From: JABWBH01 sp964526695
GTDB lineage: Bacteria; Planctomycetota; Phycisphaerae; UBA1845
NCBI GenBank assembly: GCA_964526695.1
Contig: CAZGJA010000121.1
Coordinates: 9,491-73,490 of the forward strand
Length of the DNA stretch: 64,000 nucleotides
Direction: 5' to 3'
The notes under the pieces were generated by a model. It worked only from the letters and a program-made list of their open reading frames with translations. It had not been told where the DNA came from and made no database searches. Below, in pieces: positions 53,175-60,437 of this stretch; positions within the stretch are counted from its first letter, which is position 1; each line of letters opens with the position of its first letter. The position numbers and the translations under genes were made by a program.

Positions 53175-53302
53175 CACCGGTTTCCCAACCGGTGAGTCTG
53201 GCACCGGTTCCCCAACCGATGCTTGTGGTACAGGCTAACCAGCCGGTGTGTGTGGCACCGGTTTCCCAACCGGTGAGTGTGGCACAGGTTTTCCAACCTG
53301 TG
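53175..53302. repeat. Five tandem hairpins with 27-bp period, family C
   Basis: 20-base palindromes start at 53175, 53202, 53229, 53256 and 53283, exactly 27 bases apart. The consensus is CACCGGTTTCCCAACCGGTG, separated by seven bases such as AGTCTGG. Units 2 and 3 carry mutations; unit 5 has compensating changes that keep the stem (CACAGG/CCTGTG). Confidence 0.9.
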
Positions 53303-53322
53303 CAAAACCGGGGCAGCGCCCG

Positions 53323-55473
53323 TCAGTCCCGCAGCTCCTTCGCTCGTTGCTCGTACTGCCTGCGCAGCGGCGAGTCGGGCTCACACTGGCCGGCCAGCTC
53401 CGCGAACAGCGCCGCCGCCTCCGCAGATTGGCCGCAGGCCGCCAGCACTTCCGCGAGATTCACGCGCAAGTCCCAGCGCACGGGGTTCAGTTCCACGGCC
53501 CGGCGAGCGTGAACGACAGCCGCGTCGCAGTCGAAGTGCTTGCGATCCGTGCGGTCCATGAGCATCAGCGCAAGGTTGGCATGCGCGGCGAAATCCTCCG
53601 ACCAGCGCGAGAGCACCTGCCGCGCCGCGGCGATGGCCTCTTCACGATTTCCCGCCATCTCGCACACGCGCGAAAGCTCGTTCCACGCCGACGGGTCATC
53701 TCCCGCAAGCTCCGTCAGGCGGCGACGCGCCAGCACCGCCTCCGCCAGGTCCACCGCCTCCGCCGCATCCGCCCACGCCTTGCAAAGCTCCGCGTTCGAC
53801 GGATCCGACTGCGCCGCGACCCGCGCGGCGCGCAGACTCTCCACCGGATCCGCACCGGCGAGTTTCTGACGCGCCTGCGCCAGCAGCATCCCCGCATCCG
53901 TCCGACGCGGGGCCAGTTCCGTCGCGCGCTCCAGCGCCGCGACCGCATCGCGCGGACGACCGGCCTGAAGGTACGTCTCCCCCAGCGCGAGGTAGTAATC
54001 CGGGTAATCCGGAAACATGCCGATCGCCTCGCGCAGCAGGGATTCCGCTCGCGCGGGGTCACCTTCCTTGGACGCAAACTGCCCGACAAGGTAGCACAGG
54101 TGGGCGCTGCGCTGCCCCGGTGTCATGCAGCCCAGGTCGTGCTTCGCCAGCGTCTGCGTGTCCTTCCACTGGGGATTGCGCAGCGCCGTCCGCACGGTGA
54201 GCATCACGACGACCGCCGTCAGGGCGACAAGCCAGGTGCGACCCCGAGGCCCGGTTGAATCCCCGTCCGCATCCCGGGCACGGCTCCACGCCTGCGCCCC
54301 CGCGCCGATCGCCAGGCATACCCACACCGACGGGCTGTAAAACAGCCGCTCGGCAAGAAGCACGTCAATCAGCAGGAGCGTGTTGCTCGCCAGGAAGTAC
54401 GACGCCGCGAAACCGAGAATCAGCAACGCCGCGAGGCGTCGCTGCCGAATCGAACGGGCGACCGCGGCGCCGCCAGCCATCACCGCAGTCAGTCCGATTA
54501 GCGCGTACGGCTCGAACGGTGACCGCACGGGGCCGATCACGTTGATCGAGTAGTCGGACAGCAGCCGATCCGGGTATGCCATGAGCGAAAGGTATCTGCC
54601 CAGCACGGCGAACGGCGTCCAGAGCCGCACGTCCCAACCTGCCTGGCGCAGCAGATTGCCGGGGCCGTATCGGCTCGATTCGATCCAAAGTCGCCCGGCG
54701 CAGACCTGGTAGCGGATCAGCAGGTACGCCGCGGCCAGGATCAGCAGCGGGAGGACCGTGCGAGCGACCATCGCTCCAAGACAACGGGTCGGCGGATGCA
54801 GCGGATCAGGCGCGCGAGGGACGCCCGTGACCATGGCCTGACGCCATCGACAGGCCGGCAGGATGACGATCGCGGCCAAGCCGCTCTCCTTGCTGAACAT
54901 CGCCACGCCCGAACCGAGGAGCATGGCGATCGTCGCCGTCCAGTACGCGGGCGAAGCAGCATGGTCCGAGTGTTCAAGCTCCACCCGCCGCTGCTCCGCG
55001 ATCATGGCGATCAGCAGGCCCAGCGCGGAGAGAATCTCCGCCCGGCCTACCACATTGGCGACGGCTTCCACATGGATCGGATGCACGGCGAAAACGAGCG
55101 CGGCGACCGCCGATCCAAATGCGCCCAGACCCATGCGCCGCGCCGCCGCCCAAATCGCCGCACTCAAAAGTGAGTGAAGCACGATGTTCACCACGTGCGG
55201 CGGAAAGGGCTTGTGCCCGAAGAGCCGGCGCTCCCATGCGTAGGTCTGCACTGTCAGCGGGCGATAGAGCACGTCCAGCTCGTCGCGCCGGTTGCTGCCG
55301 GGCCAATACGGATGGGTCCACGCCGCCCACCACGGCTGACCCTCGGCGAGGATCGGGTTTCGCTCGATGATCGGGACGTCGTCGTAGGCGTACCCGTTGC
55401 CCAGCGCCGACAGGTACGCCGCCGCCGAGACGGCGAGGATGAGCGGGATGATCCTGTGCACGGGCGGACTCAA
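53323..55473 (-). CDS. TMTC-like membrane protein with TPR repeats
   Basis: A 716-residue protein. The N-terminal 420 residues hold about ten membrane helices and resemble GT-C/TMTC (DUF1736) proteins: LGNGYAYDDVPIIERNPILA with the acidic D-D pair, YRPLTVQTYAWERRLFG, PHVVNIVLHSLLSAAIW and FAVHPIHVEAVANVVGRAEI. The C-terminal 270 residues are TPR-type helical repeats (PDYYLALGETYLQAGRPRDA). TMTC proteins are O-mannosyltransferases in animals; the bacterial activity is unknown. It is unlinked to other sugar genes here. Confidence 0.82.
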   Translation of the reverse strand: MSPPVHRIIPLILAVSAAAYLSALGNGYAYDDVPIIERNPILAEGQPWWAAWTHPYWPGSNRRDELDVLYRPLTVQTYAWERRLFGHKPFPPHVVNIVLHSLLSAAIWAAARRMGLGAFGSAVAALVFAVHPIHVEAVANVVGRAEILSALGLLIAMIAEQRRVELEHSDHAASPAYWTATIAMLLGSGVAMFSKESGLAAIVILPACRWRQAMVTGVPRAPDPLHPPTRCLGAMVARTVLPLLILAAAYLLIRYQVCAGRLWIESSRYGPGNLLRQAGWDVRLWTPFAVLGRYLSLMAYPDRLLSDYSINVIGPVRSPFEPYALIGLTAVMAGGAAVARSIRQRRLAALLILGFAASYFLASNTLLLIDVLLAERLFYSPSVWVCLAIGAGAQAWSRARDADGDSTGPRGRTWLVALTAVVVMLTVRTALRNPQWKDTQTLAKHDLGCMTPGQRSAHLCYLVGQFASKEGDPARAESLLREAIGMFPDYPDYYLALGETYLQAGRPRDAVAALERATELAPRRTDAGMLLAQARQKLAGADPVESLRAARVAAQSDPSNAELCKAWADAAEAVDLAEAVLARRRLTELAGDDPSAWNELSRVCEMAGNREEAIAAARQVLSRWSEDFAAHANLALMLMDRTDRKHFDCDAAVVHARRAVELNPVRWDLRVNLAEVLAACGQSAEAAALFAELAGQCEPDSPLRRQYEQRAKELRD

Positions 55474-55620
55474 ACCGTAACCTCGAAAAGCCGCGCCGCG
55501 CCGTCAACGCCAGTTAACGGCAGCAGCCCCGACGTGTCGGGAGTTTCCGCTCACGACCGCGAAGTCACAAGGAAGCGGCGGCGCTGGCGTCGGGGCAACC
55601 GCATTCTGATCTCGAATCAG

Positions 55621-55717
55621 GGTGGCACGGTCTGGCGTACTCGCCAAGCCGTGGCCGATGCCGAACGGAAGCTCGGTTCATCACCGCACGGGTCCGCTGC
55701 TGCGGACCCGCGCCACC
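55621..55717. repeat. Composite hairpin element A-B
   Basis: Starts GGTGGCACGG and ends GCGCCACC. It contains an A-type hairpin (55626-55653) and a B-type hairpin (55687-55712, CACGGGTCCGC...GGACCCGCG). It is the least decayed example of the pairing also seen at 22704 and 38845. Confidence 0.8.
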
Positions 55718-55802
55718 CGCCGATCCAGCGATTCTCGGAATGGGGTGACCCTGCGACGACGGGGTGGTCGGCTGGGGTAGAACTCGAAAGTGGGCTTTGC
55801 GA

Positions 55803-55985
55803 CCGTCACCCCGGTGCAGGCGGGGGCCAAGTCCGCAGTGCCAAACCGCTGAATTCAGGGTAGTTCGTCGCTCCGCGACGAACGCTCGCCACGGAGTGGC
55901 GAACTACCCGGCTCGCTCCGCGACGAGAATGGATTCCCGCCTGCGCGGGAATGACGGACTGGATTCGCGCCTGCGCGGGAATGGC
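55803..55985. repeat. Composite dispersed repeat with branched hairpin (copy 2)
   Basis: Near-identical to 8057-8235: the 83 bases 55859-55941 differ at four positions from 8137-8219, and the flanking GTCACCCC...GCAGGCGGG hairpin and ATTCCCGCCTGCGCGGGAAT palindromes keep the same order. A second ATTCGCGCCTGCGCGGGAAT copy follows at about 55962-55981. Confidence 0.85.
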
Positions 55986-56021
55986 GAGCGTCGCCTTTCG
56001 CCACAAGGTGTTAAGCGACCG

Positions 56022-57059
56022 TCAGCGCCCCTTCTTGGCCATGCGGCGATTCTGCTGCTTTTGCTCCTCGCGCTCCTCAAGGGTGAGGAGGCGGGTGACG
56101 GTTTTGATCTTCTGCTCGAGGCGCATGGGCACGGCGCCGCCTTTTTCATCACCGGGGACGGTGAGTTGCATCACGCCCTCTTCCTTGTCATCCACGTATT
56201 GCCCGAGCTTCGAGTCGAATCTCGCCTTCCCGCGAAACGTCCCCGAGAGGTTGGATGCGAAGTTCGCCGGCACGGGCGCGCCGGGCTTCGGGGGTTTCTG
56301 GGAAAAACTTGCTTCGTATTCCACGTTGGCGACCGCATGATCCTTCCGCGAATCCACGTCGCCGAGTTTGCATTGAAGCCGCATTTCGAGATCGCCGGTC
56401 GGGAAGGGCTGCACCATCGTCCGTTGCCACGCGTCGCCGACCTTGACTTCCTTGAAGGCGTACATCGCCAGCCGCGCTTCGCCCCACATGACCCTCGCCG
56501 ATTCGTCGCCGAACGTGAACTTGAGTCGCTCCAATTTCCCGAGCAGCATCTCGCGCGACGGATCCTTCTCGATCTTCCGCGAGATGTCCTCGAAGACGGA
56601 GCTTAGCCCCTGGAACGCGAGAATGTTGCCGTCGCGGTCCACGGTCATGTGCATCGACGAGCCGACCAGCGGCCCGTAGAGCTTGGCCATCGGATGTTCC
56701 GACCGACCGGAATCCTCCACGTCGCTGTCGAACTTCTGGAGGATCGTCCCGGCCTCGAACTCGTGGAACATGCGGTCGATCGTCAGGCGGATCTTCGCCT
56801 GTCCGTCCGGCGTGACCGACTCGACGGTTTCGATGATGCCGACGATCTGTCGGAATCTGCGCGGAGCGTCCTTCTCCGTCTTCGCATCCACGCGCGTGGA
56901 CACCGTGGCCTGCTCCCATTCGCAGTAGTGCGCCACGCCGGGCTGGAAACGCGGGGCGATCAGCAGCTTGTCCTCGCCCGCGTAGGCGCCACCAGCGATG
57001 ATCGCGCTCCATGCGAGGGGCAGAACCTTTTTGCCTTGATAGCGAACCCGTCGTGTCAT
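56022..57059 (-). CDS. DUF6263-like secreted protein
   Basis: A 345-residue protein with an N-terminal hydrophobic segment (VLPLAWSAIIAGGAYA) that is probably a signal peptide. The body matches the layout of DUF6263-type proteins by eye: HYCEWEQATVSTRVDA, KIRLTIDRMFHEFEAG, PMAKLYGPLVGSSMHMTVDR and GDAWQRTMVQPFPTGDLE. No catalytic residues are apparent. The C-terminus is Lys/Arg/Gln-rich (EEREEQKQQNRRMAKKGR). It is in the same orientation as the sigma/dockerin pair but 159 bases away. Confidence 0.65.
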   Translation of the reverse strand: MTRRVRYQGKKVLPLAWSAIIAGGAYAGEDKLLIAPRFQPGVAHYCEWEQATVSTRVDAKTEKDAPRRFRQIVGIIETVESVTPDGQAKIRLTIDRMFHEFEAGTILQKFDSDVEDSGRSEHPMAKLYGPLVGSSMHMTVDRDGNILAFQGLSSVFEDISRKIEKDPSREMLLGKLERLKFTFGDESARVMWGEARLAMYAFKEVKVGDAWQRTMVQPFPTGDLEMRLQCKLGDVDSRKDHAVANVEYEASFSQKPPKPGAPVPANFASNLSGTFRGKARFDSKLGQYVDDKEEGVMQLTVPGDEKGGAVPMRLEQKIKTVTRLLTLEEREEQKQQNRRMAKKGR

Positions 57060-57218
57060 CTGCCTTGGACTCCCCCCGACCCACGTGTCAGTTCAGCTTG
57101 CGACTGCACGATCGCCACCGATGCGACTCCTGTAGATCGTAAGGGAGAGCGGGGGTGGATGCGTGTAAAATGTTGTGCCTGGAAGGCCAACGGCATGGGG
57201 CGACATCGGGTGCGAGCC

Positions 57219-57629
57219 TTAGGGCGCGGCGGACCGGGAAGCGAGTTGCACCTGGCGGAAGTCGAGCATATCCACGTCGCCATCGGAGTCGAAGTCGAAA
57301 GCGGAGCAGCCTTCCGCCGCCGTCGCGCCTGGACCGGCGAAGCAGTCTTCCAGTCCCACCATGACCTCAAGGGGATTCGTCCATGCATCCACAACCGGAT
57401 TGGTTGACAGTCCTCGGCGTCCTTCCTTCCCAACCGGCAGCAGGAGCAGCAGCATAGCAGCCGCCACCGCAAGCAAGGCGAGAGCGGAACGCCTGAAGCG
57501 CAGCTCCGAAGCGATGGGAAGCACAGGCAAGCCGCCCCGAATGGCCTCGACGGGGGTCGGTCGGAACACGCCTGCGCGGTCGGCCTCCTGATGTGCGACA
57601 AGACGCTGGTTTAGAAGATCTTCGCTCAC
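57219..57629 (-). CDS. Small membrane protein with dockerin-type tail, partner of adjacent sigma factor
   Basis: A 136-residue protein. A cytoplasmic N-terminus (about 1-45, starting MSEDLLNQRLVAHQEADRAG) is followed by one membrane helix (SALALLAVAAAMLLLLLPVG). The exported end, DCFAGPGATAAEGCSAFDFD and SDGDVDMLDFRQVQ, has the Dx(D/N)xDGDVDxxDF pattern of a dockerin-like calcium site. The GTG start at 57629 is preferred for the AAGG seven bases upstream; the frame is open to 57812. It follows a sigma-factor gene, so the cytoplasmic part may be an anti-sigma segment. That is inference. Confidence 0.6.
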   Translation of the reverse strand: MSEDLLNQRLVAHQEADRAGVFRPTPVEAIRGGLPVLPIASELRFRRSALALLAVAAAMLLLLLPVGKEGRRGLSTNPVVDAWTNPLEVMVGLEDCFAGPGATAAEGCSAFDFDSDGDVDMLDFRQVQLASRSAAP

Positions 57630-57801
57630 GAGGTTACCTTGCTTAGGCTCCGACCGCCCGCCGCCGGCGATGGTGCAGGCCTCAACAAGCGGCAGTTCGC
57701 TTGAACGCCCTCCACAGAAGCAGTCGCCGGCGACCGCCGATGGCGCGAGGCTCGCACCGAAATCGGCCCAGACCCACCTTACATCCCGCCGAAAAACCGG
57801 G

Positions 57802-58371
57802 TTATCCGTCAATCCCCATCACCTCACGCAGGCGTTCCAGTATCCGTTTCCATTTTGAACGGAGGGTGGATTCCGGCATACCCAGCACGTCGGCGGCCTC
57901 TTCCCAGCGTCTTGCCGTGGTCAGGTCCGCCTGATTCAGGATTCGCTGATCCTCGGTATTGAGCGTCTTGATCGCGGCATGGAGACGTTCGATGTCCTCC
58001 AGCTCGCCGAGAAGATCCGCAGGGACCGCGCGATCGTCGATCTCCTCATATCCGTCAGCGGTCAGCGCCGGCAAAGTGCGCTGCGCCGCTCGAATTGCGG
58101 AAACCGCCTTGTTCCGCGCGATGGAGACGAGGTAACTCTTCAGCGCCGAGTCCGGGCCTTTTCCGACGGTGAAGGAGCGCAGAAACGCGGTCCATGTGTC
58201 GGCGGCCACCGTGTCGAGCCAGTCGGGATCGCTCAGGCATGGGTTCCTCGACGCGCGGAAGATAGCGAAACGCACCAGCCGATCGTAGCGGTGCATCAGA
58301 ACGCGCAGGGCGTCGTCATCACCCTCGGCCGCTTTGCGTGCCAGCAGGATGTCGGCAGGGTCACTTCCCAC
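57802..58371 (-). CDS. Sigma-70 family RNA polymerase sigma factor
   Basis: A 189-residue sigma factor. Region 2 has RVLMHRYDRLVRFAIFRASR and LKSYLVSIARNKAVSAIRAA. Region 4 has TEDQRILNQADLTTARRWEE and AADVLGMPESTLRSKWKRIL as helix-turn-helix. The YDRLV/AVSAIR pattern is that of planctomycete-type ECF groups. The next gene on the strand is the small dockerin-tailed membrane protein. It diverges from bamD, with 220 bases between. Confidence 0.88.
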   Translation of the reverse strand: MGSDPADILLARKAAEGDDDALRVLMHRYDRLVRFAIFRASRNPCLSDPDWLDTVAADTWTAFLRSFTVGKGPDSALKSYLVSIARNKAVSAIRAAQRTLPALTADGYEEIDDRAVPADLLGELEDIERLHAAIKTLNTEDQRILNQADLTTARRWEEAADVLGMPESTLRSKWKRILERLREVMGIDG

Positions 58372-58590
58372 GGTGGCAATTCTAGTGATCCGCTGCGCTC
58401 CAAACTACGCGCAGCGGAACCTCGCAGCCTGCCCTTCCGCGCCGCAGGGCGGGCCACGCCCGCCTGCCTCTTCGGCATTGGGGGCGTCGAGCTTTCGCTG
58501 CACGCGCATCCCGGATAACCTGCACACAGGCTGCGTTGGCGCGGGCGCGCGGGTCCGTTCCAACCTCGACAGGCAGCACCTTGAGCAGGG

Positions 58591-59709
58591 ATGATGCTCT
58601 CCGACGGGCAGGCTCTCAACATGAACAGCCGCATGAACATGACGTTCACCAGGGTAACGAGCGTGAGGACGATGCTCACGGCGACGGCGTGCTTCGTAGC
58701 GGGGGCGTGCCTGGCAGCAGAGGCGTCCCTTGCGGCAACGGCCTCCCTGGAACCGTGGTTTCCCCCGCAGGAGGCGCGCTCCCGCACGGTGACGCGCGAT
58801 GCCCAATCGGGAGAGTGGACGGAAGAGCGCCCGCCCGAGGCCGGCACGTCCGCCGGCGATCTTCACTTCCTCCGCGAGGACGTGCGGGCCGGTCTGTACC
58901 GAAAGGCGCTGTCCGGCGCGAAGCGATGGGAGAAGACCTACGGCAAGGGCGACGTGAACTACCCCGACGTGATTCTCGTGCGGACGCAGGCGATGATCGC
59001 TCTTCGCCAGTACGACCCGGCGCACACGATCCTGCTGGAGTTTCTTAACGAATTCGACGGCACGTCCTACGTTCACGAAGCGCTGCGGCAGGAGTTTATG
59101 ATCGCGGAGGCGTACCTCGGCGGCGCGAAGCGGCGGTTTCTGTGGATCAAGATGCTGCCGGCCGAGGATGTGGCGCTGAAAATCCTCGACGACCTGTCCA
59201 CCGGGTTTCCGGATGACAAGCACGCGGAGCTGGCCATCAAGACGAAAGGCGATCACTTTCAGCGCACGGGCGAGAACGAGCTGGCCGAGTTGGAGTATGT
59301 GCGGCTGATGAACGATCACCCGCAGAGCCGCTACATGCAATACGCCCTGCGCCGCGCGGCCGACTCCGCCGCGGCGACGTTCGGGGGCGTCGAGTACGAC
59401 GAAGCGCCGCTGATTGAAGCGGAAAACCGTTACGAAGAATACGCCCGGCGATATCCCGACGCGGCCGAGGAGGAGGCCGTCAGCGCGATTCTCGAAACCA
59501 TGCGTGCCAAGCGCGCGGACAAGGCGCTGAACATGGCTCAATATTACGAGCGCTCGCGCCATCCGCGGACGGCGGTCTTTTATTACCAACTGGTGGTGCG
59601 CGACTGGCCGGGAACGCTGGCCGAGCAGAAGGCGCGGGAGCGGCTGAGCCTCCTCGGCGCGCCGCTGGAGTCGCAGCCCGTCGTCGAAACCGGAGCCGTC
59701 GGACAATGA
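58591..59709 (+). CDS. BamD-like outer-membrane assembly lipoprotein
   Basis: A 372-residue exported protein that resembles the BamD/YfiO component of the outer-membrane beta-barrel assembly machine. A signal with possible lipobox (TACFVAGAC) is followed by TPR-like helices: ALSGAKRWEKTYGKGDVNYP, AMIALRQYDPAHTILLEFLN, EFMIAEAYLGGAKRR and NRYEEYARRYPDAAEEEAV. The sequence ...ALNMAQYYERSRHPRTAVFY is the family's C-terminal signature. The true start may be the ATG at 58621 or 58633. It overlaps the next gene by four bases and belongs with LptE. Confidence 0.82.
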   Translation: MMLSDGQALNMNSRMNMTFTRVTSVRTMLTATACFVAGACLAAEASLAATASLEPWFPPQEARSRTVTRDAQSGEWTEERPPEAGTSAGDLHFLREDVRAGLYRKALSGAKRWEKTYGKGDVNYPDVILVRTQAMIALRQYDPAHTILLEFLNEFDGTSYVHEALRQEFMIAEAYLGGAKRRFLWIKMLPAEDVALKILDDLSTGFPDDKHAELAIKTKGDHFQRTGENELAELEYVRLMNDHPQSRYMQYALRRAADSAAATFGGVEYDEAPLIEAENRYEEYARRYPDAAEEEAVSAILETMRAKRADKALNMAQYYERSRHPRTAVFYYQLVVRDWPGTLAEQKARERLSLLGAPLESQPVVETGAVGQ

Positions 59710-60362
59710 GACGCTTCATGGCCGCAGTCTTGCAATCGTCGAGTCGAGGGGCTTTTCGCGGATGCAACATGCCCAAAGCATCGAGCGGGATGCGCGTATG
59801 CGAGCCTTGCCGCAACCGCTTCCTTACGGGCGCGGCTCTGATGGTGGACCGCTTCCTGACGGGCGCGGCTCTGATGGGCGCGGCTCTGATAGTCGCTGCG
59901 TGCACGGCGATGCTCGGCGGGTGCAGCTACTCCACGGAGAGACCGTTCTCCCGCGAGTTCCAGACGATCCACGTGGAGATGCTCGACTCGCGCGAATTCC
60001 GCCGCGAACTGGAGTTCCGCCTGACGGAGGCGCTGGTCAAGCGGATCGAGATGGACACGCCCTACCGCATCGCGGAGCGTGAGACGGCGGACGTGCTGCT
60101 CACGGGCGAAATCCTCAGCGTGGGCAACCGCACGTTTGGCACCGACTTCGAAACCGGGCTTCCGCGCGAAATCGGCTCCAGCGTGGCTTTGCGCTTCCAG
60201 GTCAAGGATCTGCGGACCGGCGCCATTCTCGTGGACCGCCCGCGATTCGTTTATCAGACCCATTACATCCCCCCTGTCGGCGAGTCGTTCGATAAGGGAA
60301 TGGTGCGCGGTCTGGACGGGCTGGCCGAGGCGATGGTGGAGACGATGGAAACGCCGTGGTAA
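59706..60362 (+). CDS. LptE-like LPS-assembly lipoprotein with repeat-derived signal region
   Basis: A 218-residue lipoprotein; lipobox MLGGCSY, then ERPFSREFQTIHVEMLDSRE, LEFRLTEALVKRIEMDTPYR and ADVLLTGEILSVGNRTFG. This is the LptE/RlpB pattern; LptE plugs the LPS translocon LptD. The stretch before the lipobox is abnormally long (about 77 residues) and built from a dispersed DNA repeat: RFLTGAALMVDRFLTGAALM is coded by tandem copies of TTCC(T/G)(T/A)ACGGGCGCGGCTCTGA. The real start may be a later Met such as 59875. It overlaps the BamD-like gene and is 76 bases from ftsH. Confidence 0.78.
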   Translation: MRRFMAAVLQSSSRGAFRGCNMPKASSGMRVCEPCRNRFLTGAALMVDRFLTGAALMGAALIVAACTAMLGGCSYSTERPFSREFQTIHVEMLDSREFRRELEFRLTEALVKRIEMDTPYRIAERETADVLLTGEILSVGNRTFGTDFETGLPREIGSSVALRFQVKDLRTGAILVDRPRFVYQTHYIPPVGESFDKGMVRGLDGLAEAMVETMETPW

Positions 60363-60437
60363 ACGTCCTAGAATCCCCCGACTGAAGCTACACAACGATG
60401 CACTGACCCTCGCGCGGACACAGGGGCCGCTTTGCGG

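Larger units (their letters stand above)
55474..56021. other. Repeat-filled intergenic region
   Basis: A 548-base spacer that contains two composite repeats listed separately (55621-55717 and 55803-55985). The remaining 150 bases show nothing recognisable. Confidence 0.5.

Noticed and set aside
53175..53302. CRISPR array, because of the regular 27-base spacing
   Set aside because: The seven-base gaps are too short and too similar to be spacers, there is no leader, and no cas gene is in the window.
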